A stretch of DNA of 64,000 nucleotides, from NCBI GenBank assembly GCA_025094145.1, contig JALLLS010000113.1, positions 1 to 64,000 on the forward strand. Reading direction: 5' to 3'. The DNA comes from Spinellus fusiger. Lineage: Eukaryota; Mucoromycota; Mucoromycetes; Mucorales; Phycomycetaceae. The notes beneath the pieces were generated by a model. The model saw only the letters and a list, made by a program, of their open reading frames with translations, was not told where the DNA came from and ran no database searches. The position numbers were made by a program, and so were the translations under genes. Every line of letters starts with the position of its first letter. Within the stretch, counting starts at the first letter, position 1. This document shows positions 30,084 through 39,418 of this stretch, piece by piece.

Positions 30084-30568
30084 GGCTCCTCACAAAACAA
30101 TGGCTATTTCAAATTCAGACCCTAATTTTACCCTTAATTTTTTTCAATTAGACATTCTTCATTTATTGCTTTTCCACTCTAATGTCTACCTCATCTAACA
30201 CCACCAAACAACCCATGAGACCTCTTGGGAACAGAAAGAAGAATATCAATGACTTCACTCAATGTCTCATTGCTCACAAGGCCACCATAAATGGGACCAG
30301 CCATGCTGCCATTTCTGCTAGGTTTAGAGTTAGTCAACAGTCTGTTTCCCTCATTGTAAAGAGATATAAGGAAACTGGCTGTTTCAAGGCCAAGAAGAGC
30401 ACTGGGCACATGCCCATTCTGAAGGAGAGAGACAAGAGAGAGGTCAGTTGCAAAGTGGCAAGAGATTCATTTCAGACAATGAATCAGCTTCACAAGCAGA
30501 TGACTACCAAAGTGTCCAGGAGCACCTCAAAAATGATGAAGAAGCTTGGCCTGTTTTCTTGCAGGGTG
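30080..30568 (+). mobile_element. Tc1/mariner element, 5' half only
   Basis: Begins TA/CAGTGGCTCCTCAC at 30078-30093, a Tc1-type terminus. The transposase start codon is at 30182. The element stops at 30568, where LTR-A begins. Neither the catalytic DDE half nor the right terminal repeat is present beyond the LTR, so the right half was lost. Confidence 0.7.
30182..30568 (+). pseudogene. Tc1/mariner transposase N-terminal fragment
   Basis: About 129 residues with a paired helix-turn-helix DNA-binding region: ISARFRVSQQSVSLIVKRYKETG is followed by a GHMPILKERDKREV linker and a second helical block ending SKMMKKLGLFS. This is the N-terminal half of a Tc1-type transposase, which binds the terminal repeats. 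The DDE catalytic domain is missing because LTR-A interrupts it. Confidence 0.75.
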
Positions 30569-31224
30569 TGTTGTGTTCTAACTTCAATCCAAAGATTCTC
30601 TATGAATAGGTCAACATGAGTAGTGTGCTGTAACATTCAGAATACTCTATGAAAGCTTGAGTGCACACAAGTACCATAGTACATCTCTGTATCATCTCAC
30701 TGATTGGTTGTAACTACAAATCACCTTCTAAAGCTCAGTGTACTATTGGACACTTAACAAGAGCCATCTTCATTAATAATCCTAACAGAACAATATTGAC
30801 CTATCAGAGTCAATTGAGTAAAGACTCATAATAATTAATGGTTTCAATAATAAAGTGCTTATCCCAGGAACCAACCATAGGGTTGAATCTAATAATACTA
30901 CAACTTAGTAAAACATATGAGCCAACCATAAGGTGGCAGTTATTAATACTACCATAAGGTAGTAATATAGACACCAACCATAAGGTCAAAGAGAGTGAAT
31001 TCTACCATAAGGTAGAATGTCCCCACCAACCATTTAGTTGTAATTGTGAAGCAGCCATAAGGTTGACTATCATGACTACTATAAGGTAGAATAGATTATC
31101 CTACCATAAGGTAGAAGCCACTGAAGGATAAGCACCTACCAAAAGTATAAATAGTGAACCTTTCTTTACTCAATAAAAATTATCTTTGTTCAGTTTTGTT
31201 AATCTACCTGTCCAAACAATCTCA
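30569..31224 (+). repeat. LTR-A (656 bp) at a rearrangement junction
   Basis: TGTTGTGTTCTAAC to CAAACAATCTCA, nearly identical to 13675-14329. The left neighbour is a truncated Tc1 transposase, the right neighbour a LINE A cut within ORF1. No matching target duplication exists (left 'agggtg', right 'tgccag'), so it marks recombination between two LTR-A insertions. Confidence 0.85.
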
Positions 31225-31869
31225 TGCCAGATGCTTGGGGTCCAGAGGGTCAAAGTTCTTGTAGATATCTACCTTGGCCTTATTCAAGACTGCAGTAAGA
31301 GACTCAACATACTGGACATGGACCAAAAGACCAAGAACAGAATGGGCAGGGAAACACACATCCAGGATTCTACCTGTTTCCAGGCCAAGGGTTCTCAGGA
31401 GGCGTCTTGCCTCTGGGCAGTTCATGCGTCTGCCTCTTGGAATGTACACATAAGTGTAACCTTTAGGACCTTCTTGGATGGTGAAGGCACATGCAGCAGA
31501 TTCCACTCTCCTAGTTGAAGGTGCTGGGCAGGTCTTTTTGGCTACAGTAGCCCATGTGGAGTCCTTGGCTGTCTTCTCAGCCTGTTGGTGGTTCTTTGGT
31601 GCCTGTGTCACCTCTTGTATCACAGGAGTTGCCCTATTAGTCAAGGCAGCAAGCTTTGCCTCAAGGGCTGCCACAGTCTCTCTCAGCTGCTTGTTTTCTT
31701 CCATAATGGCCTCAAAGGCCTCAAGTCTCTGCTTCTGATGGGTGTGCTCAGAAGCCATTTGAGCAAAGCTCTGTTGGAGTGACGTCACTGCCGAGATAAG
31801 TTGAGCTTCGGTGGTGGTGGTGGTGGCATTAGCCAAAAGGTGTTGTTGTCCTGCTGGAGAAGAGAACAT
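31225..31869 (-). pseudogene. LINE A ORF1, truncated (copy 3)
   Basis: First 215 codons of ORF1 from ATG 31869, open and nearly identical to copies 1 and 2, ending abruptly at LDPKHLA where LTR-A begins. The remainder of ORF1 and all of ORF2 are missing. Residue changes relative to copy 2 include an Arg for Lys in the 'ALTN' segment and Cys for Arg after RRMN. Confidence 0.85.
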
Positions 31870-32057
31870 GGTGGATCTGGTCAAGTTTGAGAGCTGGAGG
31901 TCTGAAACTTTTGTAGAAGATAGTCGGGAGATGGGGGAAGATGGATTGATGATGGATGCAGATGGATGCAGCTTTTTGGAGACGGATGGACGTTTTTGAA
32001 TTTTTGGATTGAACTTACGAATTTTGAAAAAAAGTGATCTTTAGCAGAAACAGAAGT

Positions 32058-32129
32058 TCTTCGATAGTATAGTGGTAAGTATCCCCGCCTGTCACGCGGG
32101 AGACCCGGGTTCAATTCCCGGTCGAAGAG
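32058..32129 (+). tRNA. tRNA-Asp (anticodon GUC), copy 2
   Basis: Sequence identical to 18554-18625 on the opposite strand, with the same ATTTTTAT terminator. Directly preceded by the LINE A copy 3 5' end in head-to-head orientation. It looks functional; the duplication gives two Asp genes 13.5 kb apart. Confidence 0.95.
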
Positions 32130-32514
32130 ATTTTTATATTATTATTTATAAAATAATCACATGATCGTTGTGGTTTAGGAATGTAATAGATATATTTCTC
32201 AGATTGCTTTTACTATCAATTGAGCAGGTTTATATACTTTTCTTCTAAGGTACATTGACTACTTTTACAATAAAAAGTCTTATGGTGATTCAGGGGTGTA
32301 TGTTCTTCATCCCCTATTTCCCAACAATAATAATGGCCTGTTCAGTAGACTTTAATATGTGGTGTCTTAACTATGAATTACATTGTAGAAAGGAGACGAT
32401 TTAATAATCAGTCTGTGACCGCTACTGTTGTCATTGTGATTACAACATAATGTATACAAATTGGTAGTTCTATATCTAAAATAAAATAATTATTTATGGG
32501 GTTTATAGATGTAA

Positions 32515-32845
32515 AGATCAGGGTCAAGGTAGGGAAAGAAGCAGAGGCACTAGGTGTTGTGTGTTAGGGACAGGTAAGAAGAATAAGAAGAGAACAAAGG
32601 TAAGAGACAAGAGAAGACAAGGTCAGAGTACAGGTAGGGAACAGATATCAGGATATCGTTTTATTTTTAAAATTCATCGAGTATTTATACGAGAGTGTTC
32701 TATACTGCGATCTAATTCTATAGTATTTAATAAACAATCTAATGATTATAACGAAAGCCAAGAACAAAGATAAGAGCGGGAAATAAGAGACTTGTAATGT
32801 TTAGGACTAATGGTAGAATGATGAGTTCGTCTGGGACAAAACTAG
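32515..32845 (+). repeat. LTR-like repeat B, copy 3
   Basis: Close homologue of 1983-2311 over its whole length, sharing both end points. It has 'tatcgttttatttt' where copy 2 has 'tattgtttttatttt', with several CpG retained that are TpG in the other copy. Probably a solo LTR. Confidence 0.65.
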
Positions 32846-33460
32846 TCTCCTGACTCAGCTAAAAGACATACCTGTGAAGGCCCAGGTGATGAGGAAAGCT
32901 TTGCTAAGAGCAGTGGCCACTGCATAGTCAGAAATGTTTGAAGACACCCAGAAGGGTGTAGATTCTTATGGCTTCTTCAGAGCAGTTTGTGGGTGTGTGC
33001 TGTTCAAAACACAATCCTCCCGAAAGCTTGACTATAGGCTCATTCATGTATCCATGGACAGGCAAGCTCTTGAACAGGGATGCATACAGGTTCTCGGGTG
33101 TCTTGATGACACTGGTCTCCACTGATTTGGCAGCCTTACCGCCTAGCTTTGTCTTGAGAAGCATTGTAGTCAAGAAAGGGCTCAATTGGTCAAATAGACC
33201 TTTTCCCCATTCGCCTATTTCGTCCATCCAAGAACCAATATCTATAGACTTGCTATCACCATTGAAGACAGATGCTTGTTTGTTGAAGAACTCTCAGGCA
33301 GTGGTTACGTTCATAGAATATTAGAAAATGGAGAAATAATTGTTCGAAATCCTTAAGCAAAAAGTGTACTGTTTAGAATTATAAGACATATTTCTCAAGG
33401 ATGCAAAGGGTGCATCTGTTCTCACTATTTATGCTACCCTACATTACATATATATGGTAT
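32846..33460. other. Unidentified relic coding sequence
   Basis: A minus-strand frame at 33227-32928 is open for 99 codons (begins MDEIGEWGKGLFDQL). It has no motif I recognise and no continuation on either side. It may be part of a decayed transposon or a host pseudogene. The remainder is AT-rich without features. Confidence 0.3.
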
Positions 33461-33462
33461 TA

Positions 33463-34430
33463 CTATAATAGGTTCTCTTGAAATAGATGGCTAGGTCTCC
33501 CTATTTCCAACACTAGCATTAGAACAGCCTCCAACTTTTCCTTGGTGGTATATAACATTCTATTCTTCCTAATAGTATTTTTGGGGTGGATCGACAGATA
33601 CTCAATTGGATTGAGATTGGGACTTTGTGTGGACCAGTAAAGAGCCATTGCTATACCCTTTGCTGCCTTGCATTATTAAGTTATCTTACTCGTATAGGGT
33701 CTAGCATTATCCTCCTGTAGGCAGAATCTGACTCCAGGGTTTAGGAGAGTGGTGTTTGAGTTCATGAAAGTAGACTTCTCCCAAGACATTGATATACTTG
33801 TTGGAGTTTATTCTGCCTACCATTATAATCCATCTCTAAACTTCCTTGTTTCTGGGACATTCTTGGGATCAAAGGCCATACCACACTGCCTGATAACTTT
33901 GATCTCCCTGTCATAGCTCATCAGCTCTACTGTGGACTCATCGAACCAGACTATCTTCTGCTATTGTTCATGAGTCCAGTTGATATGTTCTTGAGCCTAC
34001 TAAAATCAAGACTATATTCTTTTATATTTATATGTCAAAAGAGACTTGACTACCGGACTGAATGAATGAAAGCTCATCTCATCAAGTTATTCTCTGATAC
34101 CTTGATGGCCATGTCCGCTATTATGGCTACTATGTTTTGCTGGGAATTGCTCAAAACAGTTCTCTTTAACCACCAGAAAGCCCTGTCGTCTAAAGTTTTC
34201 TCTCTACCACTCTTGAGTGAAGGAATCACTGAGCCTGTCTCCTTGAAGTACCTTAAAATGTACCCTATAGTGGTAGTAGGCACGCTGAACATACGAGATG
34301 CCTCGACCTGAGTAGATTTCAGATTCAGCATCTGATGAAGGATAACTAAGCGAATCTCAGTGCTAGTATCTTTTCTATACATCTCGAGGGTTCTGTTGAA
34401 GATGTTTGCAGTGTTAGATGAGTCAGACAT
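33463..34430 (-). pseudogene. Tc1/mariner-like transposase, decayed
   Basis: The N-terminal part (34430-34074) has a helix-turn-helix: TQVEASRMFSVPTTTIGYILRYFKETG. The C-terminal part (33648-33463) retains WSTQSPNLNPIEYLS, the third-acidic-residue block of Tc1-type DDE/D transposases (normally D-W-P-x-x-S-P-D-L-N-P-I-E). The Asp of 'SPDLN' is Asn here. The middle section is fragmented by stops and shifts. A different family from the fragment at 30182. No terminal repeats were identified. Confidence 0.7.
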
Positions 34431-34746
34431 TATAAGAAAATAAGTATTATGAAAAATAAAGAAAATAAAAAGGACTTTTGCCCCATCTCTTTATCTTAAG
34501 TGGTTGTACCACTATCCAGCTTTGTTTACAGTGAAAAAGGAATAAAATACAAAGTGTTCAGATATCAATGAAGGTGATTTTTTAATGGAGAAAGATAGAT
34601 TGTACATTTATACATTTCCTGGTCCACTGCTGCTTCTGTAGCTTTCCTATGAATGATTCATTTGGCTAATGTTCATCGTCTATTATGAGCACATTTGGGG
34701 ATCTTCTCTGGAATACCATTCATTATGACCATTGTGCTTCTTCTGT

Positions 34747-36578
34747 CTACAGCTGAAGTATGGAAGACTCATCTAATCTTTGGCTATAGTTTTCATTGGA
34801 CATATCTGCTATTTCACATTCGGTGCTAATGACGACCGAAGTATCTACCACAGACACAGGAAGCAGCTTATCTACCAGAGGCATCTCTTTTGAGGCAGAT
34901 GTATCTATAGAAGATGGGAGTGATGATGATGATGGCAGAGGTGATTGTGGTAATGCTGCTACTGGTGATTGTTGTGGTTGTGGCTGTGGTTGTGGCTGTG
35001 GCTGTGGTGATGCTGCTACTGGTGATTGTGGCTGTGGCTGTGGTGTGGTTGCAGGTACTGCACTCTCTACTGCTGCTACTGGGGACACTTCACTGGTAGC
35101 TATTCCAGGTGATATATCTTCCATGGGCTGTGGTACGGTAAACAGTCCTTTCCAATCCCTCATCAGCATCTGACAGCGTCCTTTGATATCATATTCCTCA
35201 TCTCCAGCATAGTGATATGTGCATGCAGCTTTTACCACCTTGCCAATCTTGGTATCCTACGATCCACTCTTTTAGTTTCTCTATGTGCCTTTTTTTTGGC
35301 CGTGTCCTCCTGCTTACCCGTAGTAGATCATAAGTCATTGTACATTCCTCCACCTCCTTTACTGCTTGAGATATCCTTGAATAGTCACTCACAGCAATTT
35401 CTCCCTTTGTCACTGGTTAGTCTTTTCTTTCTCTGTTGGCTACCTACTGGCTTTTTATCATAGACCAGCTTCTGGAGTTTGTGCCTGATATGATACACCT
35501 TTTTATACTCGGAGGACTTTCTTAGTATATCGTGGCTATTGCTGTGTGTGGCTCCTCTCTTGTCGTTTGGCTCTGATACTGAGGATTCCTTGAGTTTGTG
35601 AGTGGATGTCACAGGGGACTCTTCTGCTCCTTTTGTTTCTTGTTCATCCTCCTGCTCTACTGACATGGATTTGGACTGTTTGGATCCACAGCTTAATAAC
35701 AGGTGTCCTCTTATGCCTTCTATGACTTACTCTTTTTTTTCTGTCTCTTGTTTTTATAGCAGCCACTGTCTCTGTTCTGGTGGGTTGGGTGGATTTGGTT
35801 GTTCTGGTGGGTTTCTCCATCTTCTCCACCTTTACCTTTTCCACCTTTACCTTTTCCACCTTTATCTTTTCCACCTTTTCAACAATATCCACCTTTTCAA
35901 CAATATCCATCTTCTCCATCTTCTCCATCTTCTCTGGTTTTTCCTCTCCCTTTCGCAGTCGTCGCTTGTTGGGCACACTCACTTCACTGTCTTCATGCAC
36001 AGAAAGAGCTCTTTTCCGTGTCTGTGCCCTTTGCTTCACAGGTTCAGCCTCAACAACTGCTCTTTTTGCTCTTCTCTTTGTCTTTTCCACAGTCACTCTT
36101 TCTTCCTCCTCTTCTTCTTCCTCTTCTTCTTCATTCTCTTCAAATGCTTCTGGACTCAATGCCTGGCGCACTGCATTCTCTAGATCCTTGCCTCTAAACT
36201 TCTTTGCCTTGAGATCACGTTCAACGGTTGCACTGTCGAATGGACGAATAGCATCCTGTCCAAAGAACCCACTGACTGAGGGTCAGCACAAACACACACA
36301 CACACACACTCTCTCTCTCTCTCTTTTCTCTCCTGCCACTTACTAGTCCTTTGACCCATAGAATAGCACTGTCCACACTGGGCCTTTGGATTTACTCTTG
36401 GACTTGAGCACCTTGGCAGGTACGTTCTGGTCGAGTTCAATCTATGGGCACCCCATCAGTCTAGGGCCTCACTACAGAGACAAGAAAAGCTTACTCTTGC
36501 TGGCCACCAGGGATAGCCTTTGAGTTTGGCAAACACAATCGTACCAGGAGAGTACTGAGGAGACTCTTGTGGCAGCAT
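34747..36578 (-). CDS. PWWP-domain protein with TFIIS-N/IBD-like C-terminal domain (LEDGF/HDGF-like), left copy
   Basis: Spliced by analogy with the right copy (55033-56869); about 519 residues. The N-terminal PWWP domain contains IVFAKLKGYPWWPAR, LFYGSKDYGFF and FGQDAIRPF, which reads methylated histone H3K36 and DNA in this family. The middle is acidic (E-rich run) and then basic, with K-V/M-E-K repeats. A helical domain follows, with AVKEVEECTMTYDLLRDTKIGKVV and CQMLMRDWKGLF, matching the TFIIS N-terminal/LEDGF integrase-binding fold. A PQ-rich tail ends the protein. The copy appears intact, two residues shorter in the PQ tract. Chromatin tethering or transcription elongation is the likely role, by family. 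Confidence 0.8.
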
Positions 36579-37189
36579 TCAGCGTAGTGTCGTGTTGTGT
36601 AAGAAAGAAGGGAATTCAGGTGCGTAGACTATCCAGCACACAAGGACACAATGAGAATACTTTCTTCACACTAGGAGATGAGCGCGTTGGTAAGCGGAAG
36701 AAGAAGAAAAAATACACACAAAAATAATAAGAAAAACACACGCACGCACACACACACACACAAAAATAAAATAAAATAAAAATAGGAAAAAATAAAATAA
36801 AATAAAAAATAAAAAATAAAAATAAATAAAGAGGGCGACTCGCTGAAAGAGCAGAAATACAAAAATAATAAGCAGAAAAAGAAAGGAAAAAAAAAAAAGA
36901 GGGAGGAGGGGGCGTCGCTTATTGGGTCATTGGAGTTGTCACAAATAAATAACAAGGACCTCTCCTCTTTACTGGCTTAATTTTTGGCGGATTCCATGGC
37001 AAGGGACTATGTGTTGGCTATGTACACATTTGGATGGATTGGGACTGGTGTTATAGTAGAGGAAAGGGTTGTTGTTATAAAAAGAAGAAGAAAAGGAAGA
37101 GAAAAAGTTCATTAGAGAAGGATCTTTTATTGGTAGAAAATGAAAACAAGAATGCAAACAAGAATGATAGATAATAATAGTAGTAAATG

Positions 37190-37294
37190 ATAAGTATAAT
37201 AAGTATAATAAGTATAATAAGTATAATAAGTGTAATAAGTGTAATAAGTGTAATAAGTATAATAAGTATAATAAATATAATAAGTGTAATAAAT
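37190..37294. repeat. 9-bp tandem repeat (AAGTATAAT), about 11 units
   Basis: Array of AAGTATAAT/AAGTGTAAT units at the outer end of the left inverted arm. The homologous place in the right arm (about 54391-54412) has only about two units, so the array expanded or contracted after the duplication. Confidence 0.85.
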
Positions 37295-37371
37295 AATCGC
37301 ACTCTAATCTACATAAACAGTATATAGAGATGGATGTGGATGTGGATGCGGGTGTGGTTTCTACTGCTACT

Positions 37372-38487
37372 TTATCCCAGTGCTCTTCTCTTATGTCTAA
37401 TAATCCAGCCCCCTACACGACCTATAGGCACATAGCTAACAATCCCCACGACAGCTGCCACTGCACAACGCACCCAGAAAGACGACGTTGGCCATCCCAC
37501 AAAATTAGAAGAAAAGGAGGGCCGGTTGAATTCCTTCTTAAAGCTCTTCTCTACCACCCGACGATCATCATCCAACAAGAGATGAAGATGACGATTGGAT
37601 CCACTGTAGCCGCCGTCTGTGCGCACAAGTCCTTCATAGCCACGCACAGCATCCGTCAGTCCATACATCCCCTGTGCACTGAGAGAAGGAAGGTACAGTT
37701 CATACGCAGGCCTGTAGGTATCAATAAAAACACGCACTTGCTCCTCACTCAGACCCATTCCATGTGCACTGATGCTCTGGTCTTCTTGCTCCTGTCGCCA
37801 TCGATACACTGCCTGGAGATGGACAGGAGACAGCTGGACAAAGATATCAAAGTAGGCGTACAGTGCATCGTAGGCCCTGAGGCTCTGGTTCATGGACAAA
37901 AGGTGGTGGAGTGGTACTGCCTTTAGTGATGGTGTGGTGTCATAGGAGGCTACAAGACTTGAGTCAGACAAGGCCTTGAATCCCAGTGACCAGCCTTCAA
38001 AAAGGATAATCTGGACAGGCAGGTCCACCACAGGCCATTCACTCTCTGGCGTACGGTCTCCTAGGCCATGGTGGAGGCTTTTGTTATAAACAGGCAGCTT
38101 GCCCTGGGACGTGTCTACTGCCAAAAGAGAGTCGAGCGTACGACAGGCCAGTGCCAGGTCATGAGAACCAGGCTGGCCACGGAACTGTGTCAGTGGGTTG
38201 GTGGGGTCTTTCAAGGTCTGTTGGGCCTGCTCTTCCCGTGTCAGGTACACATCGTCCAGTGAAAAGGCAAGGGCAGTGAGGTGGTAGGGGGCCTGTGCCA
38301 AGAGATAGACAAGCGTATGGCAAAGGGTGGTCTTGCCACTGCCCTGACACCCTGACACACCCACCACCAGTGGCTTTGTAGGCAGGTGGTGGCTGATGCG
38401 GTCCTGTGTGTACAGTGCATAGTGGTGGAGGATGTGGTGGAGGGCTGCTTCTGTCTGGGGCAGCATGGAATGAGATGTACGAGGCAT
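37372..38487 (-). CDS. TDA10: TDA10-like P-loop kinase (D-glycerate 3-kinase family)
   Basis: 371 residues in a single exon. The P-loop is GVSGCQGSGKTTL (about residues 43-55), followed by SLDDVYLT, RGQPGSHDL, PVYNKSLHHGLGDR and ILFEGWSLGF. These are the landmark motifs of the fungal Tda10/plant GLYK family related to phosphoribulokinase and uridine kinases. Plant GLYK phosphorylates D-glycerate in photorespiration; the fungal substrate is not firmly known. Unusually, a C-terminal extension (about 335-371) contains a hydrophobic helix (WVRCAVAAVVGIVSYVPIG) followed by RHKRR, suggesting a tail anchor. The ATG at 38487 is chosen as the longest; MLPQTEAAL (38466) is an alternative. It shares a 108-bp divergent promoter with MPDU1. 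Confidence 0.85.
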   Translation of the reverse strand: MPRTSHSMLPQTEAALHHILHHYALYTQDRISHHLPTKPLVVGVSGCQGSGKTTLCHTLVYLLAQAPYHLTALAFSLDDVYLTREEQAQQTLKDPTNPLTQFRGQPGSHDLALACRTLDSLLAVDTSQGKLPVYNKSLHHGLGDRTPESEWPVVDLPVQIILFEGWSLGFKALSDSSLVASYDTTPSLKAVPLHHLLSMNQSLRAYDALYAYFDIFVQLSPVHLQAVYRWRQEQEDQSISAHGMGLSEEQVRVFIDTYRPAYELYLPSLSAQGMYGLTDAVRGYEGLVRTDGGYSGSNRHLHLLLDDDRRVVEKSFKKEFNRPSFSSNFVGWPTSSFWVRCAVAAVVGIVSYVPIGRVGGWIIRHKRRALG

Positions 38488-38595
38488 ACAAGAACAAGTG
38501 ACTTGCTTTGTGCGTTCTTAAGGCCCACACGTCACTCTCCCTTCTCTCTTTCCCTCTTCTTTCCTTCTTCTTCTTTCTGCCCTGTTGAGAGAACC
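38488..38595. promoter_or_regulatory. Short bidirectional promoter between TDA10-like and MPDU1 genes
   Basis: Only 108 bp separate the two divergent ATGs. The interval includes a long C/T-rich tract (about 38535-38580), typical of fungal core promoters and 5' leaders on the MPDU1 side. No TATA box is evident. Confidence 0.6.
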
Positions 38596-39324
38596 ATGCT
38601 CCTGCCTGCATTTCTACGTCATCCGCTGGAAGGCCTTATTGGCGAGTCTTGTTACCATGAACTTGTTACTGACATGAACCTGACACATATGCCCTGTCTC
38701 AAGTACACAGTCTCCAAGGGACTGGGCCTGGGGATTGTCTTGGGAGGCTCTATTGTCAAGATTCCTCAAATCCTTACCATCACCCGCAATGCCTCTGCCC
38801 AAGGGCTGTCACTGACCTCGTATCTTTTGGAAACCCTGTCGTATGCCATTGTCCTTGCCTACAACCTGCGACAGAACAATCCATTCAGCACGTACGGAGA
38901 AATCTTTTTTATTTCCCTACAGAACATTGCTATTACTATGCTGATTCTTCACTATGCGGGTCAACAAAAGTCCATGGTGCTGACAGCCGCTGTGTTTGTG
39001 TGTCTGTTCCACTGCCTGACAAGCACATGGTGGGTGTCTTCCTGGTGGATGGCTGGACTGTATGCGGCCACCATCCCCCTCAGTCTTGCTAGTAAATTGC
39101 CCCAGATCATGACCAACTATAAGAACAAGTCCACAGGCCAATTGTCTGTGTTTACAGTGATTAACTATTTTGCAGGCAGCACTGCTAGAGTGTTTACGAC
39201 CATGACTGAGTTGGATGATACTTTGATGCTGGTGGGTGTTTTATTAGCCAGTGTGCTTAATGCTGTGCTTGTTCTACAAGTGTTTTTGTACTGGGGTGGG
39301 TCTCTTTATAAGAAGAAGGATTAA
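38596..39324 (+). CDS. MPDU1: Mannose-P-dolichol utilization defect 1 protein (MPDU1), PQ-loop membrane protein
   Basis: 242 residues, intronless, close to the usual about 247. Two PQ-loop repeats are visible: VLGGSIVKIPQILTI (N-terminal half) and ATIPLSLASKLPQIMTNY (C-terminal half), with about seven hydrophobic segments, including GLSLTSYLLETL and SVFTVINYFAGSTARVFTT, hallmarks of MPDU1. The family acts in the ER membrane and is required for use of dolichol-phosphate mannose and glucose in N-glycan and GPI synthesis. A KKKD C-terminus is a possible ER-retrieval signal. The ATG at 38596 matches family length; the same frame extends upstream but that part is leader. The 3' end is 95 bp from the convergent LIN1-like gene. 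Confidence 0.92.
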   Translation: MLLPAFLRHPLEGLIGESCYHELVTDMNLTHMPCLKYTVSKGLGLGIVLGGSIVKIPQILTITRNASAQGLSLTSYLLETLSYAIVLAYNLRQNNPFSTYGEIFFISLQNIAITMLILHYAGQQKSMVLTAAVFVCLFHCLTSTWWVSSWWMAGLYAATIPLSLASKLPQIMTNYKNKSTGQLSVFTVINYFAGSTARVFTTMTELDDTLMLVGVLLASVLNAVLVLQVFLYWGGSLYKKKD

Positions 39325-39344
39325 ATACGATATACAGCACGTTT

Positions 39345-39406
39345 GTTATGTCTTGTTATGTTTTGTTATGTTTTGTTATGTTTTGTTATGTCTTGTCTTG
39401 TCTTGT
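39345..39406. repeat. 10-bp tandem repeat (TTGTTATGTT) between convergent genes
   Basis: Five or so units of TGTTATGTYT followed by three TCTTG units, filling most of the 95-bp gap between the MPDU1 and LIN1-like stop codons. It would lie in both 3' UTRs. Confidence 0.85.
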
Positions 39407-39418
39407 TTTTGACGGCTA

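Larger units (their letters stand above)
31225..32246. repeat. Arm 2 of 1.0-kb inverted duplication (tRNA-Asp plus LINE A 5' end)
   Basis: Inverted copy of 18437-19457. It carries the tRNA-Asp gene and 117 bp of flank; beyond 32246 ('aaggtacattg') it shows the site without the gypsy LTR. Confidence 0.85.
34487..37321. repeat. Left arm of 2.8-kb inverted duplication
   Basis: Reverse complement of 54361-57132, nearly identical through coding sequence, introns and upstream region. It differs mainly in simple repeats: an AAGTATAAT array is about nine units longer here, and the (GT)n and CAGCCA tracts vary. Outside the arms the flanks are unrelated. Each arm contains a whole PWWP-domain gene with its upstream sequence. 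Confidence 0.95.

Noticed and set aside
1..34430. Pericentromeric region of the Mucor type (LINE-rich centromere flank)
   Set aside because: LINE-rich flanks are known in Mucor, but this window gives no centromere-specific evidence; tRNA-linked insertion explains the clustering.
35602..36346. Several antisense frames over the PWWP genes (also 55265-56009)
   Set aside because: Shadows of the acidic/basic repetitive exon; rich in Phe/Ser/Thr low complexity with no domain.
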